In this document: positions 10,801 through 20,358 of the stretch, piece after piece
Position numbering within the stretch: position 1 is the stretch's first letter
Layout: each line of letters starts with the position of its first letter
NCBI GenBank assembly: GCA_016718035.1
Contig: JADKEK010000006.1
Location: 317,891-381,890 of the forward strand
DNA from: Bacteroidota bacterium
GTDB taxonomy: Bacteria > Bacteroidota > Bacteroidia > Chitinophagales > BACL12
Length of the DNA stretch: 64,000 nucleotides
Reading direction: 5' to 3'
Notes under the pieces: model-generated
What the model saw: only the letters and a program-made list of their open reading frames with translations
What the model was told of the DNA's origin: nothing
Database searches by the model: none
Translations under genes and position numbers: made by a program

Positions 10801-13800
10801 TTCAATATTGGCATTTACATAATTACCAACTTCATCTTTTACCGTAAAGCGGAGTCGATGCATATTTTCATACACTAAAAAATCTAATCGGTAAACATTT
10901 GAATCCGGAATATAGGAATAGGTATCGGATGAGAGATACACCATTTCATCTGGATGTATTTGCGATAACCATGTGCCACGAGATGCAAATGTGGCGTAAT
11001 AGGCTAATTCACAGGTTTCAGTTTCCGCTTCGGTAAATTCAAAACCCGGTTTATCAATAACAAATCCATCATCAACATCAGCATTAACGTCTAACGAATA
11101 ATTAGCCAAACCTTCTGTATCTCCTAAATCGAGTGTTTTTGCGCCAAATAATATTTCTGCATTATCAATACCGTTGACAATGTCGTTTTGGAAATGAAAT
11201 GTACCCGGATCATAAAATAATGGGTCATAAATATCCTCATAAATTTCACCCATAAAAATTCCCGGGTCAAAAGGAATTTGTTGCTCCATATAACCATCTA
11301 AAAACTCCCCATCTAAATTAAATTCCTGATCCACACAAACGGTATGCACCATAGGTCCATTGCCAATTTGAACAGTGGCAGGAACAGCAGGATAATTATT
11401 AAGTGTTTCATCCCAGGCGTCTAAATAAATATAGCCGGTCACCAAAACACCGGGTTGCAAGGTATCGGCAACACGATTGCTGATTTTACCTTTTTTTGTC
11501 GGAAATAATGAAACAGTATTATCATCATAACCGAATTTGGTAAATGTTATGGCACGAGAAAATAATTGCACAGAACTGGAATTATATTGCTCAGCAGTTG
11601 GTATCAAATAATAACTACCATCTGCTGCAGTTGTTGTTTCCACTTCCACAATATTAATTGCTCCGCCGACAGTAGTGCTTTTTTTGAGTTGCACTTGTAC
11701 ATCGTATAAAGGATAACCATTATCTGACCGTAATACCTTACCAAAAATAACAGGATTTAAAGGCGAAGCTTCTATTACATAATGCATTTTCATTTTTGGA
11801 TAAACACCTTCTGTATTTGTAGATGGTTCTCCGAATATGGTTACATTACCATAAGGGTGAGTAGTATATTGAAGTGTGAAATCAGATTTAAATGTATGTA
11901 ACGGAACAATATAATTAATATCAGAATTTTCGTAATCCGGGATTGCAATAATTTGATATTCATCGCCAGAACCAATATTTTTTACTAAATTTTTGAACGT
12001 AATTTGCACCGGGTTGTCAACACCGCCAAATGTATATGCGCTGGCAGTTCCAATGCCAACAATATCTTCAGCATCTATCGACATACCCGAACCTAAATAA
12101 GTATTCATATTTACAAAATCGTAACCGCCATCATTTTCATCCACATTTTCTACTGAAAGCGAATAATCAGTATACAGGCCTAAATTTTTAGCATTATTAA
12201 TCAGTTTGGCAACCATTGCACCATCAACAGGTTTGTTTACAATTACTTCGTTTTCGGGAACATCTTGTGGTTTGTTATTGCGGACTAAAACAATAAGCAT
12301 ATCGCGTAATGCATCACCCGGTACTTTATATTGAACATCCACATCAGGGTCTGCAATTAAGGTTAATTCCAAATCATATGCTTTTACATAACATGTTAAT
12401 GGTGCTACTGTTTTATGTTGAGCAGGTAATATGGTAAAATGTGTAGCGGGACTCGTATAATATCCACTTTCAACAACAATGGCTAATTCCTGATATAAGG
12501 CACCGCTGGCAACACAAGGCCCGGGCGTGCCACCGAACGCACGTGTGGAAAAATTTGATGGCATATCGCCCGCATTTGGCCCGTGTTCCTTTATAATAAT
12601 ATTGTTATCGAATTCATTTATTTGGTCGTTAAAATCAGGAATGGGATTGTCATCCGGCGCATATTCAGGTAATTCGCTACAACCCCAACCATAGGTTACC
12701 ATGCCATCTAAAGTCAATAATCCATAATGCGCAGTATCCGAATAATTGAATAAATAATGCCCTTCTGCATTGGTGGTGGTAGTGGCTAAATCTTTGCGAA
12801 TAGTGGAATAATATTTTATCCCATCATCACCAATTACATATTGCAAACGTTGTAATGTTATGGTTATATTTTTTAATGGAAAACCGGAAGTAATTGCCGG
12901 GTCATCATATTTAAAATTGAGCTGACCTTCAACAACAGCCGTTCCACTTAAAATGGTGTTTTCGGTATTATCTAGCTCCACTTCCGGAGTAGTATATTGT
13001 GCATTATATAAAGCTTTATCTACCTTACTATAATCATCATAATCATATAAAAAACGCACTTCAATGGCAGGATTAATAAAATTTTCATCTACAGGTTCAA
13101 CCACCAAAATATAATAATCATCATCGCTTAAACTTTTGAGCAATTTATTAAATGATGCTGTGCCATTTTTCGATTCTGTTCTCGAAATTAATACCCTTCC
13201 TGCACCGTAATCTTTTGGTTCAAGACCGATAATTTCGTCCTGTAATTCAAAATCAAAAGCAGGTGTGCCATCTTCGTATACGCCCACATTGTCATCATCG
13301 TCCTCGCCCATAATGCCAATTTCATAATCCGGTAAATCGTCTTCGCTAAAATATAAGTTATCCGAATCGTCAAAAGAATTGCCTAAATTCATTCCTTCAG
13401 TTTCCGGGGCATCATCTGAACGTGTTTCACGATAAATACTGTATCGATACAAAGGTGCCGTAGATGCCAATACCGATTCATCTAATTCCCATTCACCGGG
13501 TGTGGTATAAATGCCATCATCATTATCGTCGTCCATGTATAAATACTCCGCATCAAAAAACATAAAATCATTATCAAAACCACCATCCAAAGTGATATAA
13601 TTATCAGGGTCGTTATTGATAAAATTTACTGTTCCACCTTCTCCAATTTGAGTAAGGTCAACATTTAAAATATAATCGCGCACACGTGTTTCCAGCGTGC
13701 CTACATACATAGAACCGGTATCTAAAGGCTGAAAACTTTCAACCGGCATACAGTAATACGCATTGTTGTGATAAACTTGTACCACACGATATAAATCGCC

Positions 13801-14379
13801 TGTAAATGTGCCGTATATTTCATCGGAATAAGAAAGTGGAGTTGTATTCGGTTTGTCTAAAGTTGGAATTGTTGGTTTGCCTAAACCCGTTTCACCTTCC
13901 GGCGTGCCAATTGTTTTTTGAGAAAAATTATAATTCGGGTCATTAAAATGATATCCTATGCCATCATTTACATTCCCGAAATCAAAATTATTGTCCTCGA
14001 TAATGCCATAATCAAATCCATCTTCCGGTTCGTTGCCAAAACCAAATCCAAAACCGGGAATTACAATACCGCCTGAAACACCTTCGTCGTTAAAATAATG
14101 TTCAATTGCATCACCATCCGGTATCGTTACCGTAACCCCCTGTTGCACTAATCCAAAATCGGGAAAAGCACTGCGCAATATTTTGAGCGAAAAATCGCCG
14201 GTTGCACTGGTGGTGCTGTTATCCAATACTGCATCATTATCAGGCAATGCCACTCCTGTTGTGTTCCATGGCAAATAAATAACTTCGTTGCCACCGTTTA
14301 TTTTTAACATGTATTTTACTACAAGACTAACCTGTTCGTTTTTGAATGGATATAATACGTGGTTAACCGTTCCACCCAT
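7828..14379 (-). CDS. Giant surface protein, main C-terminal part (frameshifted)
   Basis: This 2,183-codon open frame is the main part of one giant gene whose beginning is at 15373; the ATG at 14379 is not the true start. Two missing bases, in an AAAA run at 14379-14382 and a TTTT run at 14484-14487 (as read on the coding strand), split it. Restoring one base at each site gives a single frame of about 2,515 residues. The protein has several carboxypeptidase-regulatory-like modules (for example GKVLRSDNGYPLYDVQVQL and ISGKVTQSGTNTLGARVYVD), an acidic N-terminal third rich in D and N, and a C-terminal part with alternating beta-strand pattern and a cysteine cluster. It is probably exported and surface located. 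The function is unknown. Confidence 0.8.
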   Translation of the reverse strand: MGGTVNHVLYPFKNEQVSLVVKYMLKINGGNEVIYLPWNTTGVALPDNDAVLDNSTTSATGDFSLKILRSAFPDFGLVQQGVTVTIPDGDAIEHYFNDEGVSGGIVIPGFGFGFGNEPEDGFDYGIIEDNNFDFGNVNDGIGYHFNDPNYNFSQKTIGTPEGETGLGKPTIPTLDKPNTTPLSYSDEIYGTFTGDLYRVVQVYHNNAYYCMPVESFQPLDTGSMYVGTLETRVRDYILNVDLTQIGEGGTVNFINNDPDNYITLDGGFDNDFMFFDAEYLYMDDDNDDGIYTTPGEWELDESVLASTAPLYRYSIYRETRSDDAPETEGMNLGNSFDDSDNLYFSEDDLPDYEIGIMGEDDDDNVGVYEDGTPAFDFELQDEIIGLEPKDYGAGRVLISRTESKNGTASFNKLLKSLSDDDYYILVVEPVDENFINPAIEVRFLYDYDDYSKVDKALYNAQYTTPEVELDNTENTILSGTAVVEGQLNFKYDDPAITSGFPLKNITITLQRLQYVIGDDGIKYYSTIRKDLATTTTNAEGHYLFNYSDTAHYGLLTLDGMVTYGWGCSELPEYAPDDNPIPDFNDQINEFDNNIIIKEHGPNAGDMPSNFSTRAFGGTPGPCVASGALYQELAIVVESGYYTSPATHFTILPAQHKTVAPLTCYVKAYDLELTLIADPDVDVQYKVPGDALRDMLIVLVRNNKPQDVPENEVIVNKPVDGAMVAKLINNAKNLGLYTDYSLSVENVDENDGGYDFVNMNTYLGSGMSIDAEDIVGIGTASAYTFGGVDNPVQITFKNLVKNIGSGDEYQIIAIPDYENSDINYIVPLHTFKSDFTLQYTTHPYGNVTIFGEPSTNTEGVYPKMKMHYVIEASPLNPVIFGKVLRSDNGYPLYDVQVQLKKSTTVGGAINIVEVETTTAADGSYYLIPTAEQYNSSSVQLFSRAITFTKFGYDDNTVSLFPTKKGKISNRVADTLQPGVLVTGYIYLDAWDETLNNYPAVPATVQIGNGPMVHTVCVDQEFNLDGEFLDGYMEQQIPFDPGIFMGEIYEDIYDPLFYDPGTFHFQNDIVNGIDNAEILFGAKTLDLGDTEGLANYSLDVNADVDDGFVIDKPGFEFTEAETETCELAYYATFASRGTWLSQIHPDEMVYLSSDTYSYIPDSNVYRLDFLVYENMHRLRFTVKDEVGNYVNANIEVVGVTDKTSIGVDGKQDITFKNAATDFQVIISGPANSNFVQQELFITNEVSPSFTSYTITLENGVNISGKVTQSGTNTLGARVYVDAAGLEHLEAYTSAAGTYTIYGVPKGSTYIVRAVKEASGLIGDYESVSTSIVGNVISNINFELTTYAAMDLTKLVGFDAEIETITTIAGITRISGALVNIPQNDNFSVSSSTELPFTSVAIKASTTLNKAGVPYAEPMYATFTISNAEKLPVTVLENYDAYVGLTAGGLVVEKVNATSGKIKSVVKIDETNFNDPTFSIEGLDDNGFYLENTGTVFEEVGADKIILFASGIAEDPDNTYYEISVPVYSSSLPYKLHGIDAYCTNNSANRIYSDSLVLDTWINPTIYHTDGFATALNIGKIKVMPDYTTSKSGFTKITINMDKWNITSTNWEINNEGFTMKSGVLDASGVSFAFTDIKILDGDLIFETSAALGTTTVSLIDILEMDIENTPDFIYNGFNWQVYVGGTPDNPAASIENLPGLPSNNNDLTLQLLLFESDAAAEFKMNNNSFDLYQVTTFTTEEGAMYVHSDEGNKYITLPGIIDLNLPSISVQPTAYVITNDNGNIATSLEAFGFGMEVNGIVADFNAGDIQFLPNGLIVEGEVSEDPYFSHQVKLYHVTDSTAINTIANQKFQYTSSGQNLQNLFGRMYPLTNSWTNYQFSGDVTGASQVKGRWTFTVYGEITAENQKVDVSNLKMEGSAAMDFDNMGMSFDFANKRLVGSLTIDESMPGGGSIAGQANILFDDDGWYFVCGGQVTMPSNPYLNNVSLALLFGDYPIQNEVPIKEIFTEYSYDGALPPAFADVIAGFYIDGKVEMPIPYVPNFEIDFVVVSAEFDAGITAGFQLGMNFTEELNTYYTGLMASIHIHAGVGASVVFGCAGVDLDYFVGIELKGQYQSNGEWFTSAEATAAITASAYAGAGLACDSNCEGACAMEEWSGTASVQLKGEVGYQDGSNYHDIGIESVTLE

Positions 14380-14437
14380 TTTATCCGGAGAACTGTGGTG
14401 GTGTTTTCACTTTCATAATAATATTGCATATTGCCAT

Positions 14438-15373
14438 TTAAAACAATATAGTTGGAATCACTTTCAGGATAATTAATAACAGGAAAACGGAATCATTATT
14501 AATATAATTAATATATCCGTTTTTATAAATAAATGAACACACTTCACTTTTACCATCATTTTGAAAAAATAAATTCCCCGAAGGGTCCGTTGCTGTTACC
14601 TGCCAGGCATAAGTATGATCAACTTCCAATGGTGGTTGAGCGGGGCCATATACCAATAACGGAAGGGTAGTAGTTGTCTCAAATAACGATGGTGTAGTTG
14701 CCGTCGCCATGGCATCATATGGGTTCCTGTTGAATGGAATTACTTCCACCATTTTAAAATGATATTGTGTATTTAGGGGCGCACCTGGAGGCGTAATCCA
14801 ATTGAAAATAATATTTTGCGGATACGTTTTATTTATCGAATCACCACAAATAGGAGAAATTAAAAATGGGGCATCCAAATATTGAATATTAATCGGAATA
14901 CATCCCGAAGGTTCATCTGCGGAAAGTTCTGCATTGGAAAAATAATCCAGTGCCTGCACACATAAGGTATAATATCCATCAGGAACAATACCATTTATTG
15001 CTAAAGCCTGCACATCGGCACCAATTACCGTATATTCAACATCGTTATAAAATTGTAATTCACTGCCATACACCACACGCGTAGCAAATGGCGCAACCGT
15101 TATCGGTAACGATGGCATAAAACCCGGATTGGTGTAGGCTTCAATACCATTATCACCGGTTAAATGCACTGCTAGTTTTATGTCGTAATTGGTAGCTGTG
15201 GTATTCGTAATCGTAATTACCGAAGTGCCGTCAAATGCCATATAATCAGCCAATACAGGCGAGTAAGGTGGTAATACCTGCATGTTGACAATCAATGGCG
15301 ATTGTGCAAAAACATTTGTTGAAAAAACAAATGCTAAACAGGTAATTAAATTTCGAATGTTAGTTGCTTTCAT
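14438..15373 (-). CDS. TANFOR-like N-terminal part of the giant surface protein
   Basis: This is the true 5' part of the giant gene. It has a signal peptide (MKATNIRNLITCLAFVFSTNVFAQ) and a domain of about 280 residues that resembles the TANFOR region of Bacteroidota surface proteins: VPDGYYTLCVQALDY, IIFNWITPPGAPLNTQY and HTYAWQVTATDPSGNLFFQN. The last 17 codons are out of frame: adding one T in the run at 14484-14487 restores NDSVFPVINYPESDSNYI, which then leads into the 2,183-codon frame. Its start overlaps the stop of the barrel gene by 4 bp (ATGA), a sign of translational coupling. TANFOR membership is from memory of the motif pattern, not from a search. Confidence 0.75.
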   Translation of the reverse strand: MKATNIRNLITCLAFVFSTNVFAQSPLIVNMQVLPPYSPVLADYMAFDGTSVITITNTTATNYDIKLAVHLTGDNGIEAYTNPGFMPSLPITVAPFATRVVYGSELQFYNDVEYTVIGADVQALAINGIVPDGYYTLCVQALDYFSNAELSADEPSGCIPINIQYLDAPFLISPICGDSINKTYPQNIIFNWITPPGAPLNTQYHFKMVEVIPFNRNPYDAMATATTPSLFETTTTLPLLVYGPAQPPLEVDHTYAWQVTATDPSGNLFFQNDGKSEVCSFIYKNGYINYINNDSVFLLLIILKVIPTILF

Positions 15374-17118
15374 AAAATAGATTTTTTGGCAAATGAATAT
15401 TGGTATTGTAATCGAAATGTGTAATCGGTATAAGAAGGTATAGTGGCAGTAGCGCTATTAAAAATGTTAGAATAGCCGAATAAACTCACTAAATGTTTTT
15501 TGAAAAAACGATAACTGATATTGGTATTATAATTCAGCATATTACCTCCCCCATCAATGGTTTGGGCAATAATGTTGTAACCGCCGTTAACACTCACGTT
15601 TAATGTATTTTTATAAAAACTTTTTGAAACACCAACAGAACCACCACGGTAACTGGTATTTACCACTTCACTTTTTATGGCATTATTATTCGCACTTAAT
15701 GTAATGGTGTAACCTTTATCGATATGCGTAATGGCATAATTAATAAATTGGGTTGAAGTTTGATATTCGGTATAAGTTGCAGTGTACACGTTTTTATCAT
15801 CTAAATTGCGTGTGTCATAAGTAAATAACACCATGTGGCGCAACTGCTTTTTACCTAACGTTATTCTTGGCGTAATAGTAATACCGCGATTAACCTGCGC
15901 CAAACGAATGGTATCATTTAATTGTTTAATACCCTGAATTTGTCCGATACTATAGTTGTAATAATTTCCGGTAATGCCAAAAACAGGAGAAGGATTAATA
16001 CTCACATTGGCAGAACCAATAACCCTTTCCGTTTGAAACGAGCGGTTGGCAGCTAAATTATCATGTTCAAATCCAACACTTCCACCTAATCGTATTTTGC
16101 GTTTCCATAAATTAACCGATGGAATTAATGTGTATTGTTCCACATCGTTGGTGACAAAATATACACCCATCGATTTATAATCCGGCGATATCCGTTTGTA
16201 AGCAGCACCAATACCAAAATTATTTCCGGTATAGCCAAATGAGCCATCAACGGCATAATGAAATTGTGTAGAAGTATTTACATTAAAAGCATCAATTAAT
16301 TTTATTACACCTTTATCTGTTGCTTCTACTTCACTGCTATTAATATCATTAGTAAACACACTTGCAGCAGTAGTTAATTTGAGTAAAAAATGTTTACCCA
16401 TTTGTTGATGTAAAGTAAATCCCAGTACAGAATTACTTGCAGGTCGCGCTATGGATGTATCGGTAACATTTATTATGGCATTGGGATTGTCCCAGCCCTT
16501 TAAATACATCACATCAAAATAATTGGTCGCTTTACCCACACCAAGTTTAACCGATAATGCATATCTGTCGTATGCCGATTGTCCTGGTAATATGAGCACA
16601 CTGTCCGGATGCACCGCTTTGGTGAAACGACCATAAATTGCAGCAAAACGCAACTTACCCGGATTTAATTCCACCCCACCACCTAAAAAAGTATGTCCCG
16701 CCAATGTGTATGGCGAAAAAGTAATATTGCGATAACCCGCGTGAATAGTTACCCATTTGTATTGCGGACTAGCACCAAACTGATTAAACGGCTGACGAAA
16801 ATTTCTTTCCTGCTCACTTAAAATAAAACTAAATGGTAAAGTAATTTTTTTCCAACTCAAATTAAATTGCCCGGAAATAATATACGATAACGGCGAACGA
16901 TAAGCCGTGTCCAGCGAAGTATGATAAAAAACATTACTCAATTGCAATCCCCCGTTAATGCCTGCACCAATGCCATTGTTCACACTCGTGTCAATAACTG
17001 CAGGATGCTCCACTACCGCAATTGTGTCAGGACTCCAACCGGCAAAACAATTGCCAAGCCAAAACATAGCTGCAAGCGTAAGCCACAAATGCTTAGTGGG
17101 TGAGGGTTTGTGTTGCAT
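15370..17118 (-). CDS. Outer-membrane beta-barrel-like protein
   Basis: This 582-residue protein has an N-terminal signal peptide ending near FAG and then almost wholly amphipathic beta-strand pattern, with repeated alternation such as FAAIYGRFTKAV and IRLGGSVGFEHDN. It ends in an aromatic-rich strand FRLQYQYSFAKK, as expected for an outer-membrane barrel of roughly twenty strands. It is the first gene of the minus-strand operon and overlaps the giant gene by 4 bp. The same pairing, barrel plus TANFOR-like protein plus giant protein, recurs at 43.9-54.8 kb, so it may export or anchor the giant partner. That role is inference from context. Confidence 0.75.
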   Translation of the reverse strand: MQHKPSPTKHLWLTLAAMFWLGNCFAGWSPDTIAVVEHPAVIDTSVNNGIGAGINGGLQLSNVFYHTSLDTAYRSPLSYIISGQFNLSWKKITLPFSFILSEQERNFRQPFNQFGASPQYKWVTIHAGYRNITFSPYTLAGHTFLGGGVELNPGKLRFAAIYGRFTKAVHPDSVLILPGQSAYDRYALSVKLGVGKATNYFDVMYLKGWDNPNAIINVTDTSIARPASNSVLGFTLHQQMGKHFLLKLTTAASVFTNDINSSEVEATDKGVIKLIDAFNVNTSTQFHYAVDGSFGYTGNNFGIGAAYKRISPDYKSMGVYFVTNDVEQYTLIPSVNLWKRKIRLGGSVGFEHDNLAANRSFQTERVIGSANVSINPSPVFGITGNYYNYSIGQIQGIKQLNDTIRLAQVNRGITITPRITLGKKQLRHMVLFTYDTRNLDDKNVYTATYTEYQTSTQFINYAITHIDKGYTITLSANNNAIKSEVVNTSYRGGSVGVSKSFYKNTLNVSVNGGYNIIAQTIDGGGNMLNYNTNISYRFFKKHLVSLFGYSNIFNSATATIPSYTDYTFRLQYQYSFAKKSIL

Positions 17119-17361
17119 AAACAGAATTTTGATGATACACTTTAACTATATCAAAATTCCAATTAACAGCCACCGCATAAAATACCACAATAGGGGGAGC
17201 TCGATAAATTTGAAAAAAAATGTGGGCGTTTGCCGCAATGTAAATGGTAATCCTCATAACATTTTCGTGCGGCACCGGGCTTTCCATTCCAAGTCCTCGT
17301 CACCTCCACTGCGTTACGGCTCCTGCGGGCTTTCCATTTCAATCCCTAACGCAGTTAGAAA

Positions 17362-17413
17362 GAGCCAATTAATTTACATCGCTACATTATCATTTGAAAA
17401 CGTTATTTCATGT
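17362..17413 (+). repeat. 52-bp direct repeat, copy 1
   Basis: This 52-bp stretch, beginning GAGCCAATTAATTTACA and ending TTTCATGT, recurs at 17479-17530 with two mismatches. It lies in the gene-free stretch 17119-17789, which otherwise holds short GC-rich repeats and no gene I can support. Confidence 0.85.
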
Positions 17414-17419
17414 TTACCT

Positions 17420-17620
17420 CGTCCGCCGTAGTGCAACGAAGGAGGATCCCTAACGCGCAGTGCTAACGTAGTGAGTACGAGCCAATTAATTTACACCGCT
17501 ACATTATCATTTGAAAACGTTTTTTCATGTATAGCCTGCCCTCCGCAGTGCAGCGAAGGTGGGCTCTTCCGCCGTAGTGCAACGAAGGTGGACCTGTCCT
17601 CCGCAGTAAAGCGAAGGCGA
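17420..17620 (+). repeat. GC-rich short interspersed repeats
   Basis: Four variants of a unit close to CCGCAGTGCAGCGAAGGTGG occur near 17422, 17540, 17569 and 17599. Each is much richer in G and C than the DNA around it. Such elements between genes are typical of dispersed intergenic repeats; I cannot tell whether they are transcribed or mobile. Confidence 0.7.
17479..17530 (+). repeat. 52-bp direct repeat, copy 2
   Basis: Second copy of the 52-bp repeat at 17362-17413, 117 bp downstream of it. The unit between copies carries one of the GC-rich short repeats, so the real tandem unit may be about 117 bp. Confidence 0.85.
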
Positions 17621-17737
17621 AAAAAAATTCCCTACTCAAATACTTTTTCAATAACGGCTAATACATTATAGCTCAACGCAAATTTTTAAATTACACTTGA
17701 TATTTATTTACTTGTAATCAAGTTTACTTTTTGTAAA

Positions 17738-17772
17738 TAAAAAAAACCACCTGAAATCAGATGGTTTTACTA
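17738..17772 (-). terminator. Rho-independent terminator of the S74/T9SS gene
   Basis: On the minus strand the hairpin arms ACCATCTGA and TCAGGTGGT with a 2-nt loop are followed by a run of T residues. It lies about 20 bp after the stop codon of the gene starting at 20153. Confidence 0.85.
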
Positions 17773-17789
17773 AATCAATTTATATTTTT

Positions 17790-20153
17790 TTATTGTTGCA
17801 TAACCATTATTCTGGTATCTATCCAATTGCCATTCACTACTAACGAATAGGTGTATGTGCCTGCAATTAATTTTCCTGCAGGAATTTCATAGGAATTTGA
17901 TAGGCAATCAATTTCCTCTTCTAAAATAATTCTTCCTGTAGCCACTTCTGCAATAACTAATTTTGCCGTAAAACCATTCCCTGGAATATAATAAGGAATA
18001 TTAGTTGCTCCACTAAATGGATTTGGCGTATTCTGACCAAGCACAAAATTACCGGATGTGTTATTTGTTACACCTGTTTTTGCACAACAAGTAGTCAAAT
18101 CCTGTTGAATGCCATTTACTAATACTTTTAATGCTGCTATTTCATCTTGTAGTTGTTGATTTTCTGCACTTAGTGCTTCAATTGCCTCATTTGCTGATAT
18201 ATAATTTTCATGTAATGCCTGAATACCAACTAATGCAACACCTGCCGGATCTATAGTCGAAATGGTGGTATCATCGCCAACTTTAAATTGTGTATAAAAG
18301 TCCTGCGCATATGGGCCAATATGTGTAATTTGTTCTTCATCAGCTAAATAATGCCAGCGCTCAATCTTTAGCTGTGTTATTTTATCTAATATTTCAAATT
18401 TGTCTAACTCAGTTTTTTGATTTTTTATTCTTTCATCTGATGCGTTGGTCCAAACACCTCCTGTAGTTAATTTAGCAGTTGTAGATTGGAATTCTAATAT
18501 ATTTGTTGCACCACAATTTTTGCCAATCCCTATTTTATTAATTGAAGTGTTGCCAATTCTGATGGTATTGCTGGAAGTAACAAGTGCATTGTAACCAATT
18601 GCAATCCCATTATCAACAGACCCACCTGAGGCATCTGCTCCGTAACCCATAAATACACAATAATCGTTACCTGTATTTGAATCGCCGGTTTTTGAACCTA
18701 CAAAAGTATTGTAAGCTCCGGTTGTATTAATTCCGGCATCAGTACCAATATACACATTGTATTTACTTGTTGAGGCACTTCCATTATAGCCGGCATTACT
18801 CCCTAAAAATGTATTTGCATAACCATCAAAAACATATTTACCGGAATTTTCACCAAGAAACACATTTCCCCATCCGGTATTGGCAGTTAATCCGGAATTG
18901 TCGCCGATAAAAACGTTGCCATCATTTTCTAAAGTGTAGCCCGCCGCATGTCCTATCATAATATTTCTATTTCCACCAACATTTAATCCTGCATCTAAAC
19001 CTATCGCAACATTCATACTATCATTTCCAAGTGTTGGTCCACCTATAAGTGTATTACCTCCCATTGCACTGGTGCCCAAAGCAACATTGCCATAACCGGA
19101 AATATTAACATCACCTGCATTATCTCCAATAAACACATTTTCATATCCTGAAATAGACTGTCCACCTGTTCCGGAACCCAGATAGATATTGTTATGTCCT
19201 GAAGTATTATTATAACCTGCAAACCTCCCCAAAAATAAATTTGAACCACCGTTTACAGTATGCATTCCGGCGTCTGCACCAATAAATATATTCGAACCGG
19301 TTGTATCATTTATGTTTTTACCTGAACGTTCACCAATTAAAATATTGCTGCTTCCAATTTCACCATCACTTTGTGTATCGCCTATGAGTATGGAACCACC
19401 TACTGCATCCGTAATTTGTATGGCCGGAAAATCTTTTATATAATAACCATTTTCGGCGTATACATTTTTCCAAGAAAAGGCGGTAGAACCTAAATCATAA
19501 ACATTATTACTATTTGGTAATAAACCAACATTGATGGCAGTTGTTGTTAAATTCGATAAATCGGTATTGGCTCCGCCACCACCTCCTCCAACATCATTAT
19601 TTAATTTCAACCACGATATGCCATTGTATCCTTGAAAATCAACACCATTGTAACGTATCATACCCGCTTGTGGTGTGCCAACATAATTACCAACCTTGGC
19701 TGTATTCAAATACCCAATTCCATCTACGTATAAATCTTTCCACGAAAAACCTGTGCTACCTAAATCAATGCTATTATCAGCATTAGGTTGTATAATAACA
19801 GGAACAGCAGTAGGAGCAATTAAATTAGATAAATCTTTATTTGCATCCTGGGTGCTTATCGCCGTCCAGGAGCTTCCATTGTAGAAAAAGAAACCTGCAT
19901 TCACATTGGTTTGATAAATAAGAAGTCCCGTTGCAGGAGAAACAATTGCATCGCGTTGGACTTTCGTCATCCTCGGTACTAATACTCCTTTAGTGGTGCT
20001 TACCATATCTAAAACACTTGAAGGATGTGGGTCCGTTGTGCCTATGCCCGCACTGCCTGTAGTTGGAAATGTATTTGTTTGGGTAATCCCGGGTTTAAAA
20101 AGCGACAAGATAATGGTTGCTGCTAAAAGGCATTTTAAATTAGTTGATTTCAT
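17790..20153 (-). CDS. Secreted fibre-like protein with S74 chaperone domain and T9SS sorting domain
   Basis: This is a 787-residue exported protein with a signal peptide ending near GITQ. Residues of about 30-250 hold two similar 'NGSSWTAIS'/'NGISWLKLN' modules. From about 260 to 550 it has many short glycine-rich repeats of the form G..N..IG..AG (for example NVFIGDNAGDVNISGYGNVA), like the head repeats of trimeric adhesins. A Peptidase S74 intramolecular chaperone domain begins with ASDERIKNQK near 570 and has the IGPYAQDF and GVALVGIQALHE segments, followed by a coiled coil. The last 80 residues (QNTPNPFSGATNIPYYIP to the end) look like a type A T9SS sorting domain. A trimeric, surface-anchored fibre is the likely form. 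It is transcribed alone, with its own terminator. Confidence 0.88.
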   Translation of the reverse strand: MKSTNLKCLLAATIILSLFKPGITQTNTFPTTGSAGIGTTDPHPSSVLDMVSTTKGVLVPRMTKVQRDAIVSPATGLLIYQTNVNAGFFFYNGSSWTAISTQDANKDLSNLIAPTAVPVIIQPNADNSIDLGSTGFSWKDLYVDGIGYLNTAKVGNYVGTPQAGMIRYNGVDFQGYNGISWLKLNNDVGGGGGGANTDLSNLTTTAINVGLLPNSNNVYDLGSTAFSWKNVYAENGYYIKDFPAIQITDAVGGSILIGDTQSDGEIGSSNILIGERSGKNINDTTGSNIFIGADAGMHTVNGGSNLFLGRFAGYNNTSGHNNIYLGSGTGGQSISGYENVFIGDNAGDVNISGYGNVALGTSAMGGNTLIGGPTLGNDSMNVAIGLDAGLNVGGNRNIMIGHAAGYTLENDGNVFIGDNSGLTANTGWGNVFLGENSGKYVFDGYANTFLGSNAGYNGSASTSKYNVYIGTDAGINTTGAYNTFVGSKTGDSNTGNDYCVFMGYGADASGGSVDNGIAIGYNALVTSSNTIRIGNTSINKIGIGKNCGATNILEFQSTTAKLTTGGVWTNASDERIKNQKTELDKFEILDKITQLKIERWHYLADEEQITHIGPYAQDFYTQFKVGDDTTISTIDPAGVALVGIQALHENYISANEAIEALSAENQQLQDEIAALKVLVNGIQQDLTTCCAKTGVTNNTSGNFVLGQNTPNPFSGATNIPYYIPGNGFTAKLVIAEVATGRIILEEEIDCLSNSYEIPAGKLIAGTYTYSLVVNGNWIDTRIMVMQQ

Positions 20154-20358
20154 TTATTGCTCATTTTTGGTTTTATAGTTTAACTGTCTATTTTAATTAG
20201 GTAAATGCTATTGATGTGCTAACATTTAAAGGGTTTTGGCTTCATGTCTATACACACAAAATGTTTTCATCCTTATAGCATGCAAAATTGTAATTCCCAA
20301 TGGGGGGTGTAAAGCCAATTTTTTCGAAAACTTAGAATTGTTATCTTAGCCGGAATAA

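Noticed and set aside
16921..17431. Plus-strand open frames over the start of the barrel gene and its spacer
   Set aside because: They overlap the signal peptide of the real gene and run into repeat DNA; the products are low in pattern and have no known motif.
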